Assembly: GCF_051622035.1 (NCBI RefSeq)
Contig: NC_135360.1
Location: forward strand, 26,115,206-26,179,205
Reading direction: 5' to 3'
DNA length: 64,000 nt
DNA from: Arctopsyche grandis
Taxonomy: Eukaryota > Arthropoda > Insecta > Trichoptera > Hydropsychidae
Below, one piece after another: positions 22,701-33,102 of the stretch (positions are counted from its first letter, which is position 1; each line of letters opens with the position of its first letter). The notes below the pieces were generated by a model that ran no database searches, was not told the origin of the DNA, and saw nothing but the letters and a program-made list of their open reading frames with translations. A program made the position numbers and the translations under genes.

Positions 22701-23755
22701 CTATTTGGTAAACGTCGGAATTCTCGACGAAGCGGAGACCGCTAGGCTCGGTCGACCTGCTCTTCCTGTGATTGGCTGCTCTTTGCGAGTACTCTAGTAT
22801 TGCCGTGCCCTGAATTAACTCGACTTTTACCTGGTGAAATACTCCGACATATACTGCGTGGTTCGCATATAATTTCGGACGGTTGGGCAGCTTACGGAAA
22901 TATTCCACATATTGCGAATGGAATATACACGCATTCGTTTGTGGTTCAATACAAATTCATCTAAATATTGTTACGTATACTAAAAAGAGCCGCCGAGTAA
23001 TTGCGATCGGATTAGGCCGGGTAGCGTCCTGAGAGACCGTGAGACCGGTGTAAGTGGTCTTAAGGATTAGCGACAAGCTAAGTGCATGTAGGCTAAACAA
23101 TGGCGACCGAGTTGGCTGGTATTGGTCCTTTCGCAGAATTTACCTGTGCCGTGGGAGCGAATGTCGGGGGAAGACATATCCGTACGTGACCATAACAATA
23201 GGTAAACAAATTAGACGTCGAAGATGTCCTGAGAGATCTATCCCTTATAAGGCGATACTTAGGCGATATCATGTCACTCTGGACTGAGCACTGCCAGTGC
23301 GTGTATCTCCTTAATCATCAATAAATGCTGTGAAACGACTGTTGGCCTTTTACTTGGATCCTCCACCCACCCCTACGCAACAATATGAATCAAAACGGGC
23401 ACGCGTTGTGCCTTGACGCTTGACGCTTCATCTTTCTTTTCACGCGCATCCACATATTTTCCACATTTTGCGTATGTATTTCACAATCATTTGGATCCAC
23501 TAAATTATCCTGGTGAACCACTTTTACCGGAATTCGGAATATTTCCTTACGCTGCCCAACTGCCCGAAATTATATGCGAGCCAGGCAGTATATGTCGGAG
23601 TATTTCATCAGGTAAAAGTCGAGTTAATTCAAGGCACGGCAATACTAGAGTACTCGCAAAGAGCAGCCAATCACAGGAAGGAGCGGGTCAACCGAGCCTC
23701 GCTTCCGAGCCTAGAGGGTCCGTCTGGTCGAAAATTCCGACTTTAACCCATTTTT
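22700..23755. mobile_element. Large inverted repeat (foldback) interrupted by a solo LTR
   Basis: A ~220-bp segment at 22700-22905 (minus sense) is repeated in opposite orientation at 23535-23740. Shared text includes GAAATTATATGCGA, GTATATGTCGGAGTATTTCA, GGTAAAAGTCGAGTTAATTC and GAGTACTCGCAAAGAGCAGC. The solo LTR 22969-23382 sits between the arms. Confidence 0.7.
22969..23382 (+). mobile_element. Solo LTR, Gypsy-type (TGTTACGTATAC..TACGCAACA)
   Basis: TG..CA ends with a 4-bp ATAT duplication on both sides (22965-22968 and 23383-23386). It shares AAGAGCCGCCG, GCAATGGCG-type and TTTTACTTGGATCCTCCACC blocks with a second copy at 59932-60249. An AATAAA near 23320 precedes the shared 3' end. No retroelement interior is present. 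Confidence 0.82.
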
Positions 23756-24511
23756 TTACATACACTCTTCATTTTTATGCATTTCTACATCTGTTGTCTG
23801 TTGATTTCTCAATAAATAAATATAATAAATAAGTGTCGATTTGGGGCAACCTGTTGTGGCACCATGGTCACAAAATGAAAAATAAATCATTTAAGTTTTA
23901 AAAATCCAACCATATTCAAGTATTCAAACTTCGAACCATTCAGCTTACGAGCAAATATATACAAACTGTGACAACATAATTATAATGATTAAAATTGAAC
24001 GTCAAAGAAGTAAAAACATATATGTACATGTGTGAAAGATTTTTTCATTGAATACATGAGTCGATAAGGTCTATTATTATACATATGTTTTGGTCCATGA
24101 GTAACGTCGTGTTGGCGGTCGAGGTTAGAGGGTTAAAAGTGGGGGCCCTGCAGAGGGGCGGCGCCCCCGTGCGTCAGTGGGGGCGTCAGAGGGCCCCCGC
24201 GGTCAGACACCCCGTAAACGCGTCATCAGCCGCGTGGTGACGCACGACAACGACGCTCCTGACCCTGGACCGCTGATGCTGCACCGTTATCGTCTGTCTC
24301 CTCACGAATACGCTCACACGTCACACACCAACTACCGTGACGCGTCATCCTCAAGGTTCTGATCACAACCCGGTGCTTATTTACTACAATGCTACACATC
24401 AACATCACACATCCACAATCATCGTTTACAGTTACATCGCAAACATTGTCCACGCACATAGTACATATGTACATATGTACATAAACGATGTTTGTAGAGA
24501 TGCATTCGGAT
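23756..24511. other. Intergenic with a GC-rich patch (24115-24330)
   Basis: 24115-24330 is strongly GC- and CpG-rich (GGGGCCCTGCAGAGGGGCGG, then CGTCAGTGGGGGCGTCAGAG) within AT-rich DNA. It contains a direct CGTCAG repeat. No coding potential is convincing. It could be a promoter-associated island or part of an unseen repeat. Confidence 0.35.
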
Positions 24512-24519
24512 AATATGAG

Positions 24520-24652
24520 TAGTCACCGGACCCAGAAGGAGCCGCGTAGTGTTCAAAGGTTGTAAATGCACTGTTAAAGGTTTGCCGAACCTTTTTTATA
24601 AAGGATTTACAACAATGGAACAGTGGATAGCACTGTGACTATCCTACCTCTA
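24520..24652. mobile_element. hAT MITE family 1, 133 bp
   Basis: TAGTCACCGGACCCAGAAGG to GACTATCCTACCTCTA with exact 8-bp AATATGAG on both sides (24512-24519 and 24653-24660). Confidence 0.93.
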
Positions 24653-24674
24653 AATATGAGATATGACCCACTTT

Positions 24675-25765
24675 AACTCTGAGTGCTGACGTATTTTCTG
24701 TTGAGAGCCCGCCACGCCTAAAATGTCACTAACATTTCCAACGAGAATTATTTAGAAATTCAATAGAAAGCAGGTATAAAAATTGTAACTTATCCAAACA
24801 AACCCTAGATAACTACCGCCGAGGATTTCGAGCTTTGTAAAGATGTGTTTAGACCAGAGAAATGTAATAATTAGTGGCCGGACCCACAGCGCGCCGTTTA
24901 TTGTTCAATTTTTGAAAATGCTTTGTTAAAGGTTCGCCTAACCTTTTTTTTGTACTCTAGCTTTGTAAATAGAGCCAAACCGCCCCGATTCCTAGAAAAA
25001 GCACGGACTCTATCCGCAGTCTAGTAATAATAATAGAAGGGTCCTTACGAATAAATAATTGTTGTCAATATTACGCGGTACGTCTTTATAAATACGCTAC
25101 AACGCACGGAATACAATCGGATCAATTTACTTTTAAAAATGTATCCCATGTTGTTTATTGTGTGTTTTTGGATGCGTTGTGCAATTTTTACCGATGCTTG
25201 CCCATCTTGCGAGTAATATAAACAAACAGAGAAGTTTTTATCGGACATACCTCGAGCACCAAGCATAAAATACGACTGATGCTAAAATTATTTAAGATTG
25301 TCTGTGAACAATCGTCACTTAACAACAATATGACGCCTAAAGCCACTTCAATATGACATTTTTCTGGTTTAGCCTCTAATATATCTTGCAACAATATGAA
25401 ATAAACAAAAAAGTCTATTATTAATTAATGTATTTTTCCAAAACTAGTTCCATCTTCATTGTTGTTAAAATGTATTGCTCACAATCGAAATGCCAAGCCA
25501 CAATCTAAAAAATTCTGCTACGGTTATAAATTGAGAAATTCCATTGTAAACGAGACTTTATAATGAATGAATGACACGGATGACTTGACAAATGAATGAC
25601 TCGGATTACACGACAGTGCATTTTGTTTCAATGCTACCTGGAAAGGCTTAGCGGGTAGTATTCTTGTTTACTTTGTACATGCTCAACGTCTATCGGCTTT
25701 TTTCAGGCCCATGGACTTGTTGGCAAAACACCGATCGGCGGTGGTCAGCATTCAAAGGGTTGACT
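24675..25765 (-). mobile_element. piggyBac-like TTAA MITE, copy C, with insertions
   Basis: Inverted relative to 28674-29213. The right edge begins TTAACTCTGAGTGCTGACGT, the body includes AACCCTAGATAACTACCGCC, and the other end reaches CATTCAAAGGGTTGA at 25750-25765. It is interrupted by a MITE (24872-25023) and by an unassigned block (about 25032-25410). Confidence 0.65.
24872..25023. mobile_element. hAT MITE family 1, 152-bp variant
   Basis: TAGTGGCCGGACCCACAGCG to CTATCCGCAGTCTA with exact 8-bp GTAATAAT on both sides (24864-24871 and 25024-25031). The second half (GCACTCTAGCTTTGTAAATA-like) is shared with 26782-26932 and 29501-29639, which defines a subfamily. Confidence 0.88.
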
Positions 25766-26455
25766 CTAATTTTAAAACTAAAAAAATGAAAAAGAAATCC
25801 TATTGTGGTAACTTTTTAATCTTCTCCCCTCTGGTTTTTTTCCCAAAACCAACCAGCAGCTCTGGTTAAAATTTGAAACGTATTAAATGAGATCAAAATA
25901 AGAATTTTAGTACGTTTACTCTGGGACAGTGAACCTGAACATTCGCGTGACAACTACCGATGGAATTTATTTTGGTACACTTAAAAATTTTAATATGAAC
26001 AAGTATGCTCTCATTATATTTTATATTCATTACTATCTATATATTTCATATAAAGGATATTGTGATATAAGTAAAGAAACAAAAATATCAATATAAATCT
26101 TTTGAACAGTGTCTTCCTAATTATGTACATTATACGGCGTCATAAATATTTGTTTTTCTTTCGAGTACTAATGTGGGTAATAAAAAGTGAGCGAAAAATG
26201 TAAATCATATTTTTTTCTTTCAATTTTGTATTTTTCTTTTTAAATATGACAATAATAAAAATGTATGCATTTAGCATGACGGATATTTCAAATATCAGGC
26301 TTCTTCTTAATTTGACCCAAACATCTCAAAAAGACAAAGATAACATACATAGGTAGCGCTGCGTTTCAGATCTGCATACATTGGGCATTGGTGAGTCTCT
26401 TTTAATTAGTAATTCGATATTTACATACATTATTTTACTGATAAAATTAATGCAA
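25766..26455. other. Intergenic with a dispersed repeat
   Basis: 26215-26440 (AATTTGACCCAAACATCTCA, then GTTTCAGATCTGCATAC) recurs at about 31760-31960. No gene is seen. Confidence 0.4.
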
Positions 26456-26462
26456 TTTAAAC

Positions 26463-26723
26463 CAAGGACGGATCCAGAGGGGGGGGGGGGCGTTGGCAAC
26501 AATCGCTCCCCCCCCTAAATTTAATTATCGTTTGAAAACTATATAAATGTTGATTTAAAATATTTTTGTCGCGACTTACAAAATGGTTGTCCTTTTGTTG
26601 CCAATGTTCATTGTATTTTCATTGTGTGTTTATTGGATTTTAATTGCATCATGAATAAATATTAATTGCATTATTTTGTTTTATCGCCCCCCCCCCCTAG
26701 AAAAAATCCTGGATCCGTCCTTG
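26463..26723. mobile_element. hAT MITE (TIR CAAGGACGGATCCAG)
   Basis: Left CAAGGACGGATCCAGAG and right CTGGATCCGTCCTTG are inverted repeats, flanked by ATTTAAAC and ATTTAAGC (7 of 8). Opposed G and C homopolymer runs lie just inside each end. Confidence 0.85.
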
Positions 26724-26781
26724 ATTTAAGCGCCAATAGGAGTCGCTCAAATTTTTATCGACTGACTCCGACTCCGATTAC

Positions 26782-26932
26782 TAGAGATCGGACCGGAAGC
26801 GTGCCGTTCATTGTTAATTGTTCGCTGTGCTTTGTCCAATTTTATGAAGAATCTTTTTTTGCACTCTAGCTTTGTAAATAGACCCGAAACGCCCTGATTC
26901 CTGAAAAAAGCACGATTCCTATCCGCCCTTTG
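26782..26932. mobile_element. hAT MITE family 1, ~151-bp variant
   Basis: TAGAGATCGGACCGGAAGCG at the left. The interior matches the 24872 variant (GCACTCTAGCTTTGTAAATA, ACGCCCTGATTCCTG). Flanks CCGATTAC and CCGTTTAC agree at 7 of 8 bases. The right terminus is eroded. Confidence 0.7.
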
Positions 26933-26970
26933 CCGTTTACACAGCCCTGGTATTTTCTAACCGTTATGCC

Positions 26971-27103
26971 TAAAGCCCGGCCCCTGAGGGGGCTGTTTAT
27001 TGTTCAAATGTTGTAAATGCATTGTGAAAGGTTTGCCGAACCTTTTTTACAAAGGATTTACAACAATTGAACAATAAACGGCACACTTCCGGTCCTACCT
27101 CTA
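26971..27103. mobile_element. hAT MITE family 1, 133 bp
   Basis: TAAAGCCCGGCCCCTGAGGG to TTCCGGTCCTACCTCTA, flanked by GTTATGCC and GTAATGCC (7 of 8). Confidence 0.88.
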
Positions 27104-27171
27104 GTAATGCCTCTCCTTGTTTCGTTCTTGGGTGGAGGGCGTTCGGTCCATTTGCACATTTTGGAACGGAT

Positions 27172-27492
27172 GATTAAGGCGAAATCAGACAGCGGTGAAT
27201 GGGTGACGTGGTTTTTTTTAGATGGTTTTTTAAACGAATATGGGATACACCGTTATCGACCACTGTCAAGTAAGAATACAATTTTACAAGTAAGGATACA
27301 AAGGGTCGTTTTGGTATAGATCACTGTCAAGCAAGGATAAATACTACCATACAATTTCAACGACATAGGTCGAATGTGTCGTTTTAAAAGGACTATCCCA
27401 TACAGGCTTCCCATGAACGCCACATTTTTTCTATATGTTTAAAACTATCTAAAAAAACCACGTCCCACATTTACCGCTGTCTGATTTCGCCC
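27172..27492. mobile_element. Foldback MITE, TAAGGCGAAATCAGACAGCGG arms
   Basis: The left arm AAGGCGAAATCAGACAGCGG with GACGTGGTTTTTTT is mirrored by AAAAAACCACGTC..CCGCTGTCTGATTTCGCC at the right. TTA/TAA-like bases flank it. Diverged relatives occur near 2980-3022 and 6278-6320. Confidence 0.65.
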
Positions 27493-28130
27493 TAAGGGCG
27501 AATTTGCTTGCATTGTTTGTACCCTGCACGCAACCTTTATACATACATATGTAGTCTCTATATAATAAAGCAAAACTTGAATGTTTATAATAAATGAAGC
27601 ATTCATTAAAATGATAACAAATTCAAAAAAAATATTGTCGTTTAATGGTTAAAAGTTTTAATCAAAACATTTTAAGTTTAAGCTTAAAACATATGTATAC
27701 GATATTTCTAAAAAGAGCAAATATATTAAAAGAAAAATATTTTTATTTGTTTGATTACTTTATGGTAATATTGTATTTATTATATTCAATTAAGCATTTA
27801 CCATAAAAAAGCTTTGAAGTCTTATAGAGAAATAAGTATAAAATCTGCTATCACAAATTCATTTAAAAAACATTATATTATGTTTCGGTTCCAATTCCAG
27901 TTAATTGGTCAGGTTAGCTGTTTATTTGGGACAGTTTTCGAATCGAGAATAAAACACGAGTAACACAAGATTACATATGTATATTTGAGACAGCCGCTGA
28001 ATTGGGTATATATGTAATTGAGTATGATAGTTAGAATTTACTATATATGTACATAGATTCGCTAAAGATAAATATACCATAAATGTAGCAACTGAAAATT
28101 TAAGGATCAAAACAGTAAATCGTACTATTT
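27493..28130. other. AT-rich intergenic, nothing recognised
   Basis: Low-complexity AT-rich DNA without open frames of note. Confidence 0.45.
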
Positions 28131-28132
28131 AT

Positions 28133-28579
28133 CGAGCCAGCAGCATGACTCGGTGGTTGCGTTTATATTTAGCAGAGAGAGTTTACCGGGTTCGATTCCG
28201 TGCTAATATTTTATGTTGCTCGTCAGATTTGGATATTTGTGACTCCAACTCGATCGATTCCTATCAGAGTTTGCCAATTTATCTGATTTCGTTGTTAAAA
28301 CGGTTCCTCCATCAAATTGGCAAAAACCATCCTACCCACTATATCACAAATATCTGAATTTGATTTATGTACAATATGTAAAAAATAATGTACAAGTCTA
28401 AATCCATAGATGTATCTACGGATTAATCCTTAATTAATTAATTATTAATTTCGTCATCTTCAGGCTTTTGAAATACAGCGATTTATGTAATATAAAATGC
28501 TGCAATGTTTGTAATTAATTGTCTAGGAAGGCGCATCGGGGTTTAACTGTTAGGCTTTCCTGGTATATATCTATGTAAA

Positions 28580-28580
<1 letters not shown>
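28133..28580 (+). mobile_element. tRNA-derived SINE, near full length
   Basis: The head shows a Pol III A box (ATGACTCGGTGGTTGCG) and a canonical B box (GGGTTCGATTCC). The body contains ATCAGAGTTTGCCAATTTAT, and the 3' domain is AGGAAGGCGCATCGGGGTTT..AGGCTTTCCTGGT. A TA run follows (28581-28630). Related copies are at 54731-55219, 57480-57808 (minus) and 59279-59705. Confidence 0.8.

Positions 28581-28630
<50 letters not shown>
28581..28630. repeat. (TA)n run at SINE 3' end
   Basis: About 50 bp of alternating TA directly after the SINE tail. Confidence 0.85.
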
Positions 28631-28633
<3 letters not shown>

Positions 28634-28673
28634 CTTTTTCCTATGTATGTATGTGCCTACAAAAAAACATTAA

Positions 28674-29213
28674 CCCTTGGATTATGTCAACAAGTCTACG
28701 GAACTGTAAAACACCAATGGGCGTTGTTTTTTGAGTATTTAAAAAATAAACAAGAAGACTACTAAGCCAGGTAGCATTGAAAAAAAATGCATTGAACATG
28801 GGTCGTGTAATCCGTGTCAATGTTTATGAAGACTGATTCACACCGGAATTTATAACCATAACAGAATTTCCCGATGGAAATCCCTAGCCAAGTATTTTAG
28901 ATTGTGGCTTGGCATTTAGATTGTGAGCATTACATTTTAACAACAATGAAGAAGATGGAACTAGTTTTGGAAATATACATCCATCAATAGACTTATTTTA
29001 CTTATTTTAAATTGTTGCAAGATATATTAGAGAGTCTAAACACACCTTTACAAAACTCGAAAACCTCGGCGGTAGTTATCTAGGGTTTGTTTGGATTAGC
29101 TACAATTTTTATACCTGTTTTCTATTAGATTTCTAAATAATTCTAGTTAGAAATGTTGGCGAAATTTTCAGCGTGGCGGACTTTCAACAGAAAAGACGTC
29201 AGCACTCAAAGGG
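28674..29213 (+). mobile_element. piggyBac-like MITE, complete (540 bp)
   Basis: Flanked by TTAA on both sides (28670-28673 and 29214-29217), with ends CCCTTGGATTATG and GACGTCAGCACTCAAAGGG. TTAA duplication and CCC/GGG ends are the piggyBac hallmark. It is uninterrupted, so it serves as the reference for copies A, C and D in this window. Confidence 0.82.
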
Positions 29214-29351
29214 TTAAGTACATACATATGTACATATATTCAGAGCGGTTGCTACTTAGTGCATTCACTACTGCTTTCATATCGATCCACTCACGTTCCA
29301 AATATGTACATACATACATATTATACATGAAAAAAAGGAACACCTCATCAC

Positions 29352-29484
29352 TAGTCACCGGAGCCTCAGGGGGCTGTGTATTGTTCAAAGGTTGTAAATG
29401 CATTGTTAAAGGTTTGCCGAACCTTTTTTACAAAGGATTTACAACAATGGAACAATGGATAGCACTGTGACTATCCTACCTCTA
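29352..29484. mobile_element. hAT MITE family 1, 133 bp
   Basis: TAGTCACCGGAGCCTCAGGG to GACTATCCTACCTCTA with exact 8-bp CTCATCAC on both sides (29344-29351 and 29485-29492). Confidence 0.93.
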
Positions 29485-29500
29485 CTCATCACTAATGAGA

Positions 29501-29639
29501 TAACCGGATGCGTGCCGTTCATTGTTAATTGTTCGCGGTTTTTGTTAAAGGTTCGCCGAACCTTTTATTTTGCACTCTAGCTTTGTGAATAGATCCAAAA
29601 CTCCCTGATTCCTGGAAAAAGCACGCTCCCTATGCGCTA
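29501..29639. mobile_element. hAT MITE family 1, eroded variant upstream of gene B
   Basis: Starts TAACCGGATGCGTGCCG and shares the GCACTCTAGCTTTGTGAATA and CTCCCTGATTCCTGG text with the 24872 subfamily. It ends about 240 bp before the gene B start codon. The target duplication is not convincing. Confidence 0.6.
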
Positions 29640-29760
29640 AGCTGAGATATCTTCGTGGCGCGCACTGAGGAACTTCTGTATCATATTTTGGCAAAGAATG
29701 AGAAGGCAGACACTGGGACCACTCTGCTACCCAGCTTCGCAAAAAAGCACGCGCTCACCG

Positions 29761-29775
29761 AATCGAGTCGAGTCG
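29761..29775 (+). promoter_or_regulatory. AATCGAGTCGAGTCG, shared by genes B and C
   Basis: The same 15-mer occurs 117 bp upstream of the B start codon and 48 bp upstream of the C start codon (33570-33584). Both lie in a GC-rich leader. It may be conserved 5' UTR or a promoter element kept since the tandem duplication. Confidence 0.45.
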
Positions 29776-29877
29776 GACAGCACGCGAGTTCTGGGGCGCC
29801 CCCGGCCTCCGCCCACCCCTTCGCCCCCTTCGCCCCCCGTCGCCCCCAGACTCAGTCGGGTCGCGGCCTCCCCCGCA

Positions 29878-30213
29878 ATGGCCGCCGCCGTCAAGTGGAC
29901 CGACCAGCTCGTGCTGCAGTTCGTGCAACTCTACAGGGACAGGCCATGTCTTTGGCAGTCCGACCATCCCGACTACAAGTGCAAGAAGACTCGCACGGAT
30001 GCCTTGAGGTCCCTCGTCCGAAACATGGATGTTGAAGGATTCGATCTGTACGCTTGCAAGATGAAGATCAAGAACATGCGCTCTTACTACTGCCATAAGC
30101 TGAGGAAGATCTGCCGCAGGAAGGACGGCGAAGAGAGACATCAACCCTCCCTCATCTGGTTCCCCCTCGTCCATAGCTTCCTGAACAAATACGTCCACTA
30201 CGTCAATCCGGAG
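29878..30213 (+). CDS. Gene B exon 1: MADF domain protein
   Basis: Predicted nuclear DNA-binding regulator of the MADF family. ATG 29878 has a strong context (CGCAATGG) and sits in a GC-rich leader. The exon encodes residues 1-112, the whole MADF domain: W7 then QLVLQFVQLYRDRPCLW (LW at 25-26), SDHPDYKCKK, the DALRSLVRNM helix, then CKMKIKNMRSYYCHKLRKI, and the closing LIWFPLVHSFLNKYV. It ends at CCGGAG|GTATTG, phase 0. Gene C ends its first exon at the identical GAG|GTATTG position, so the two are paralogues. Intron 816 bp. Codon usage is GC-rich compared with exon 2. Confidence 0.9.
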
Positions 30214-30397
30214 GTATTGAATCAACTCTTACGACAGACTGTAGCTATTGCTCATTTCAGCTATCTTGATAGTGGGAAGAGAAATGCGCCGTTTCTATTA
30301 ATAAGCTGAAATGCTTTTATCTGCCTGCGGCAAATTTTAAAAGAGCACCGTCTACGAGTATTAGGAAATATATATATTTTTTTTGGTTTTTTTGGTA

Positions 30398-30640
30398 AAT
30401 CGCTAACAGAAGAACCGCTCGCACGAATCTCCTGTCGCACGAAAATTGGTAGCATGGGAAAATTGCTATACAGAAAACTGTCCAAATATGAATTAAATAA
30501 TAAGAATCTCGTAAAAAAAGTGTTTTCTGAGCAATATTTGGGCAGTTTTCTGTATGGCAACTTTCCTGTGTGACAAACTTTCGTGCGACAGGAGATCCGC
30601 GCGAGCGATTTTTGTGCGAGCGGTTATTCTGTTTACCTTC
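30398..30640. mobile_element. Foldback element in gene B intron
   Basis: AACCGCTCGCACGAATCTCC followed by TGTCGCACGAAA is mirrored at 30580-30630 by TTTCGTGCGACAGGAGATCC and GTGCGAGCGGTTATTCTG. An inner arm pair (CATACAGAAAACTG-like) also folds. Target duplication unclear; family unknown. Confidence 0.7.
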
Positions 30641-31029
30641 TTTTTACAAGCTTTTTATTATTAGCTTCACTCTGTTAGTTGAATGACATTCCTGCCATTC
30701 AAAATTTGTAATCGGATTTTGAAACACTTCCACTCTTTAGGTCGCTTTCATATCTTAACCACATACGGGGATTAGTCAGATCGGAGCGATGACAGCTCGC
30801 TTTCCATTCTTTCTACCACCCCTTTGCAACTCATTGAAACAGTGGTAGACCTACTTTTTTCACTCTCAAATTATATTGAAAATTATGTATCAATTTAGCT
30901 GTTTTTTTTTTATCCTTTCCATGATTTTATAGAACAAAAAGCATATTTACTTATTATATGTAGATACTCGGGCTTATTTATTTTCAATATACGTATGTAC
31001 TCCAAAACTAATTGATGTTTTTCTTACAG

Positions 31030-31380
31030 ACGTCTCCAAGCTCAAAGAAGATTGCTGATGATGACTGCGCATACGAAGACAATGACATTGAATGTTCAAA
31101 ATTGGTCAGCAACCAATCGACGTCGATAGAGGAAGAGGAGAAGCGCACATTTCCTAAAGACAGTAGAAAATACAAGAGGTTCAAAGCAGAACCAGAATCG
31201 CAAGAAAAGACAGAGTTTGACGTATTTAGCAAGAGTGTAGCGGAGCATTTGAACAGTTTGCCTTTGGAGAACGCCTTGCGTCTACAACACAACATACAGA
31301 ATCTGGTTATAGAAGAAAGATTGCGTTGTATTCGAGATGCTCAAGCCTCTCAAGATATCAAGTACCAATTTGAAGACTGA
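31030..31380 (+). CDS. Gene B exon 2: acidic linker and BESS-like motif
   Basis: The acceptor TTTTTCTTACAG|ACGTCT continues in phase 0. Residues 113-228 comprise an acidic/serine linker (DDDCAYEDNDIE, then EEEEK), a FKAEPE sumoylation-type motif (about 163-168), and a BESS-like helix pair at about 174-209 (TEFDVFSKSVAEHLNSLP, then LENALRLQHNIQN). Stop TGA 31378-31380; total 228 aa. AATAAA at 31589-31594 is a plausible polyadenylation signal. The LENALRLQHNIQN block is identical in gene C, so the C-terminus also descends from the shared ancestor. Confidence 0.9.
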   Translation, partial: TSPSSKKIADDDCAYEDNDIECSKLVSNQSTSIEEEEKRTFPKDSRKYKRFKAEPESQEKTEFDVFSKSVAEHLNSLPLENALRLQHNIQNLVIEERLRCIRDAQASQDIKYQFED

Positions 31381-32877
31381 TTCTAAGAATTACATTGACA
31401 AGACCAAATATTGAAAATGATTTTCTATTTTTTTTATGTTTAGCATCAATTATGATGTACGAGTGATTTTTTTAACGAAATTTAAAATAATGTGATAGAT
31501 ATGTAGTAGCTACTTATGTGATATTATTTGTAAAACAAAATAGGATTAAGTAAAATGTAAAATATAAATGTATATAAAAAAATAACACAATAAAATACCA
31601 ATTTGAAGTTTTTGTTATTAATTTTATACAACTTCTAATAAAATCCTTAATGCAATGGTAAAAATAGAAGATTTGATTTGCTTCAAATTTTGATTTTTAA
31701 AATCAATAAAAAATACAAAGTATATGAAAGTGGTACTAAAACATTAGATTCATAAACATACAAAATATAAAAACATATGTACGTGAAAATAAAAAAATCT
31801 ACGCATTTGACGTAACGAATTTTTCAAATATGAAGTATTTTCTCAATTTGACCTAAACATTAGAAAAAAACAAAGATAGAAACACTGTATTTCAGATCTG
31901 CATACTATATGATGGATATTGATGGCCACTGTTAGCTAGTAATTCAATATTATTTTACGCCAACACTCAATGTACAAAAGCAGGTTTGAGACACAATCCT
32001 TCGATCTGTGTCTTTTTCCATGTTTAATGAATGTGTTTATCTAAAACTGGTTCCATATTCTTCATTGTTGTTAAAATGTAATGCCCATAATCTAAAATAC
32101 TCAGGAGCTAAGGAATTCCGTCGGGAAATTCTATGGTTATAAATTAAGAAATTCCGGTGTAAACCAGTCATTATAAACATTGACTCGGATTACACGACCC
32201 ATATTCAATGCATTTTTTTTTCAATGCTACCTATAAAAGGCTTAAAATGCAACGCCTATTGGCGTATTTCAGGCTCATGGTCTTGTTGGCAAAACGCCGA
32301 TCGGCGTTGGTCAACATTAAAATCAGTGAGCTTACCTATATAATTCATTTTCTTATTTACTCTATTATGAGAATATTTATTACCTTCAAATATCTAAATA
32401 AAATTATTTAATTTCATGTTTTTTTTTAATGTTAAATGCCCTTACGTACTTTTTTTGAAAATATATACAATATGTACATTTTTTTCGACCAAGTCACGAT
32501 TACATGAGAGTTCATTCAATTTTCAAGTCTTGTATAATTTTTGACAAAGATTATATTAATTTTTAGATTAAATAACGGGGTTTCCGGAAACTTTTGATTT
32601 TTAACAACGGGTTTCCGGAAACCCATGGAAATCATTAGGGTGACACCACTGCATAAGGGCCCAAAATTTCTAGCTACGCCACTGTAGTCATATGTGCTTG
32701 CGTTTTTTTTTTGCAAGTTCAAAAGGGTTCGGTGGTTATTGGTCACAAAGCGCTCGCCCAAAAATCACTAAAATCTCTATAACGGAACATCTGGCAGCCG
32801 AAAAGTCCATCATACTAACGAGAACTCCAGTGCCAAATAATCCAAAAATTGTCTTTTGGCCGATCGTAATGTGACTA
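31381..32877. other. Intergenic between B and C, repeat relics
   Basis: Contains the dispersed repeat shared with 26215-26440 (31760-31960), a truncated inverted copy D of the TTAA MITE (about 31990-32310), and the end of a CAGTGGCGTAGCTAG-type element (TAGCTACGCCACTG at about 32671-32684). No gene is seen. Confidence 0.45.
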
Positions 32878-33102
32878 AAGGGCTGTTCATACCTATCCAG
32901 CACGACCCGTATCCTGCAGGTGTCATGCAAGTGCGGATAGTATTCTTTGGTACATTCTATGTATATGGACCCGCATGAATGCGTAAATGCGCATGCGCGA
33001 ATGGAGTATGAATACGTCCATATAATGTACCAAAGAATACTATCCGCACTTGCATGACACCTGCAGGATACGGGTCGTGCTGGATAGGTATGAACAGACC
33101 TT
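32878..33102. mobile_element. Near-perfect 225-bp hairpin (foldback) element
   Basis: The left arm AGGGCTGTTCATACCTATCC, then GCACGACCCGTATCCTGCAG, is mirrored over about 95 bp by the right arm, ending CTGGATAGGTATGAACAGAC. The loop contains GCATGCGC. TA flanks both sides (32876-32877 and 33103-33104). A larger interrupted relative spans 42722-44911. Confidence 0.88.

Noticed and set aside
28133-28205. Possible tRNA gene
   Set aside because: A and B boxes are present, but no cloverleaf forms and the unit is repeated with a common body and tail, so it is a SINE head.
29655-30225. Other frames over gene B exon 1 (126 codons plus, 156 codons minus)
   Set aside because: Overlap the MADF exon and have composition-driven Pro/Arg/Gly content.
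31008-31295. 95-codon minus-strand frame
   Set aside because: Antisense shadow of gene B exon 2.
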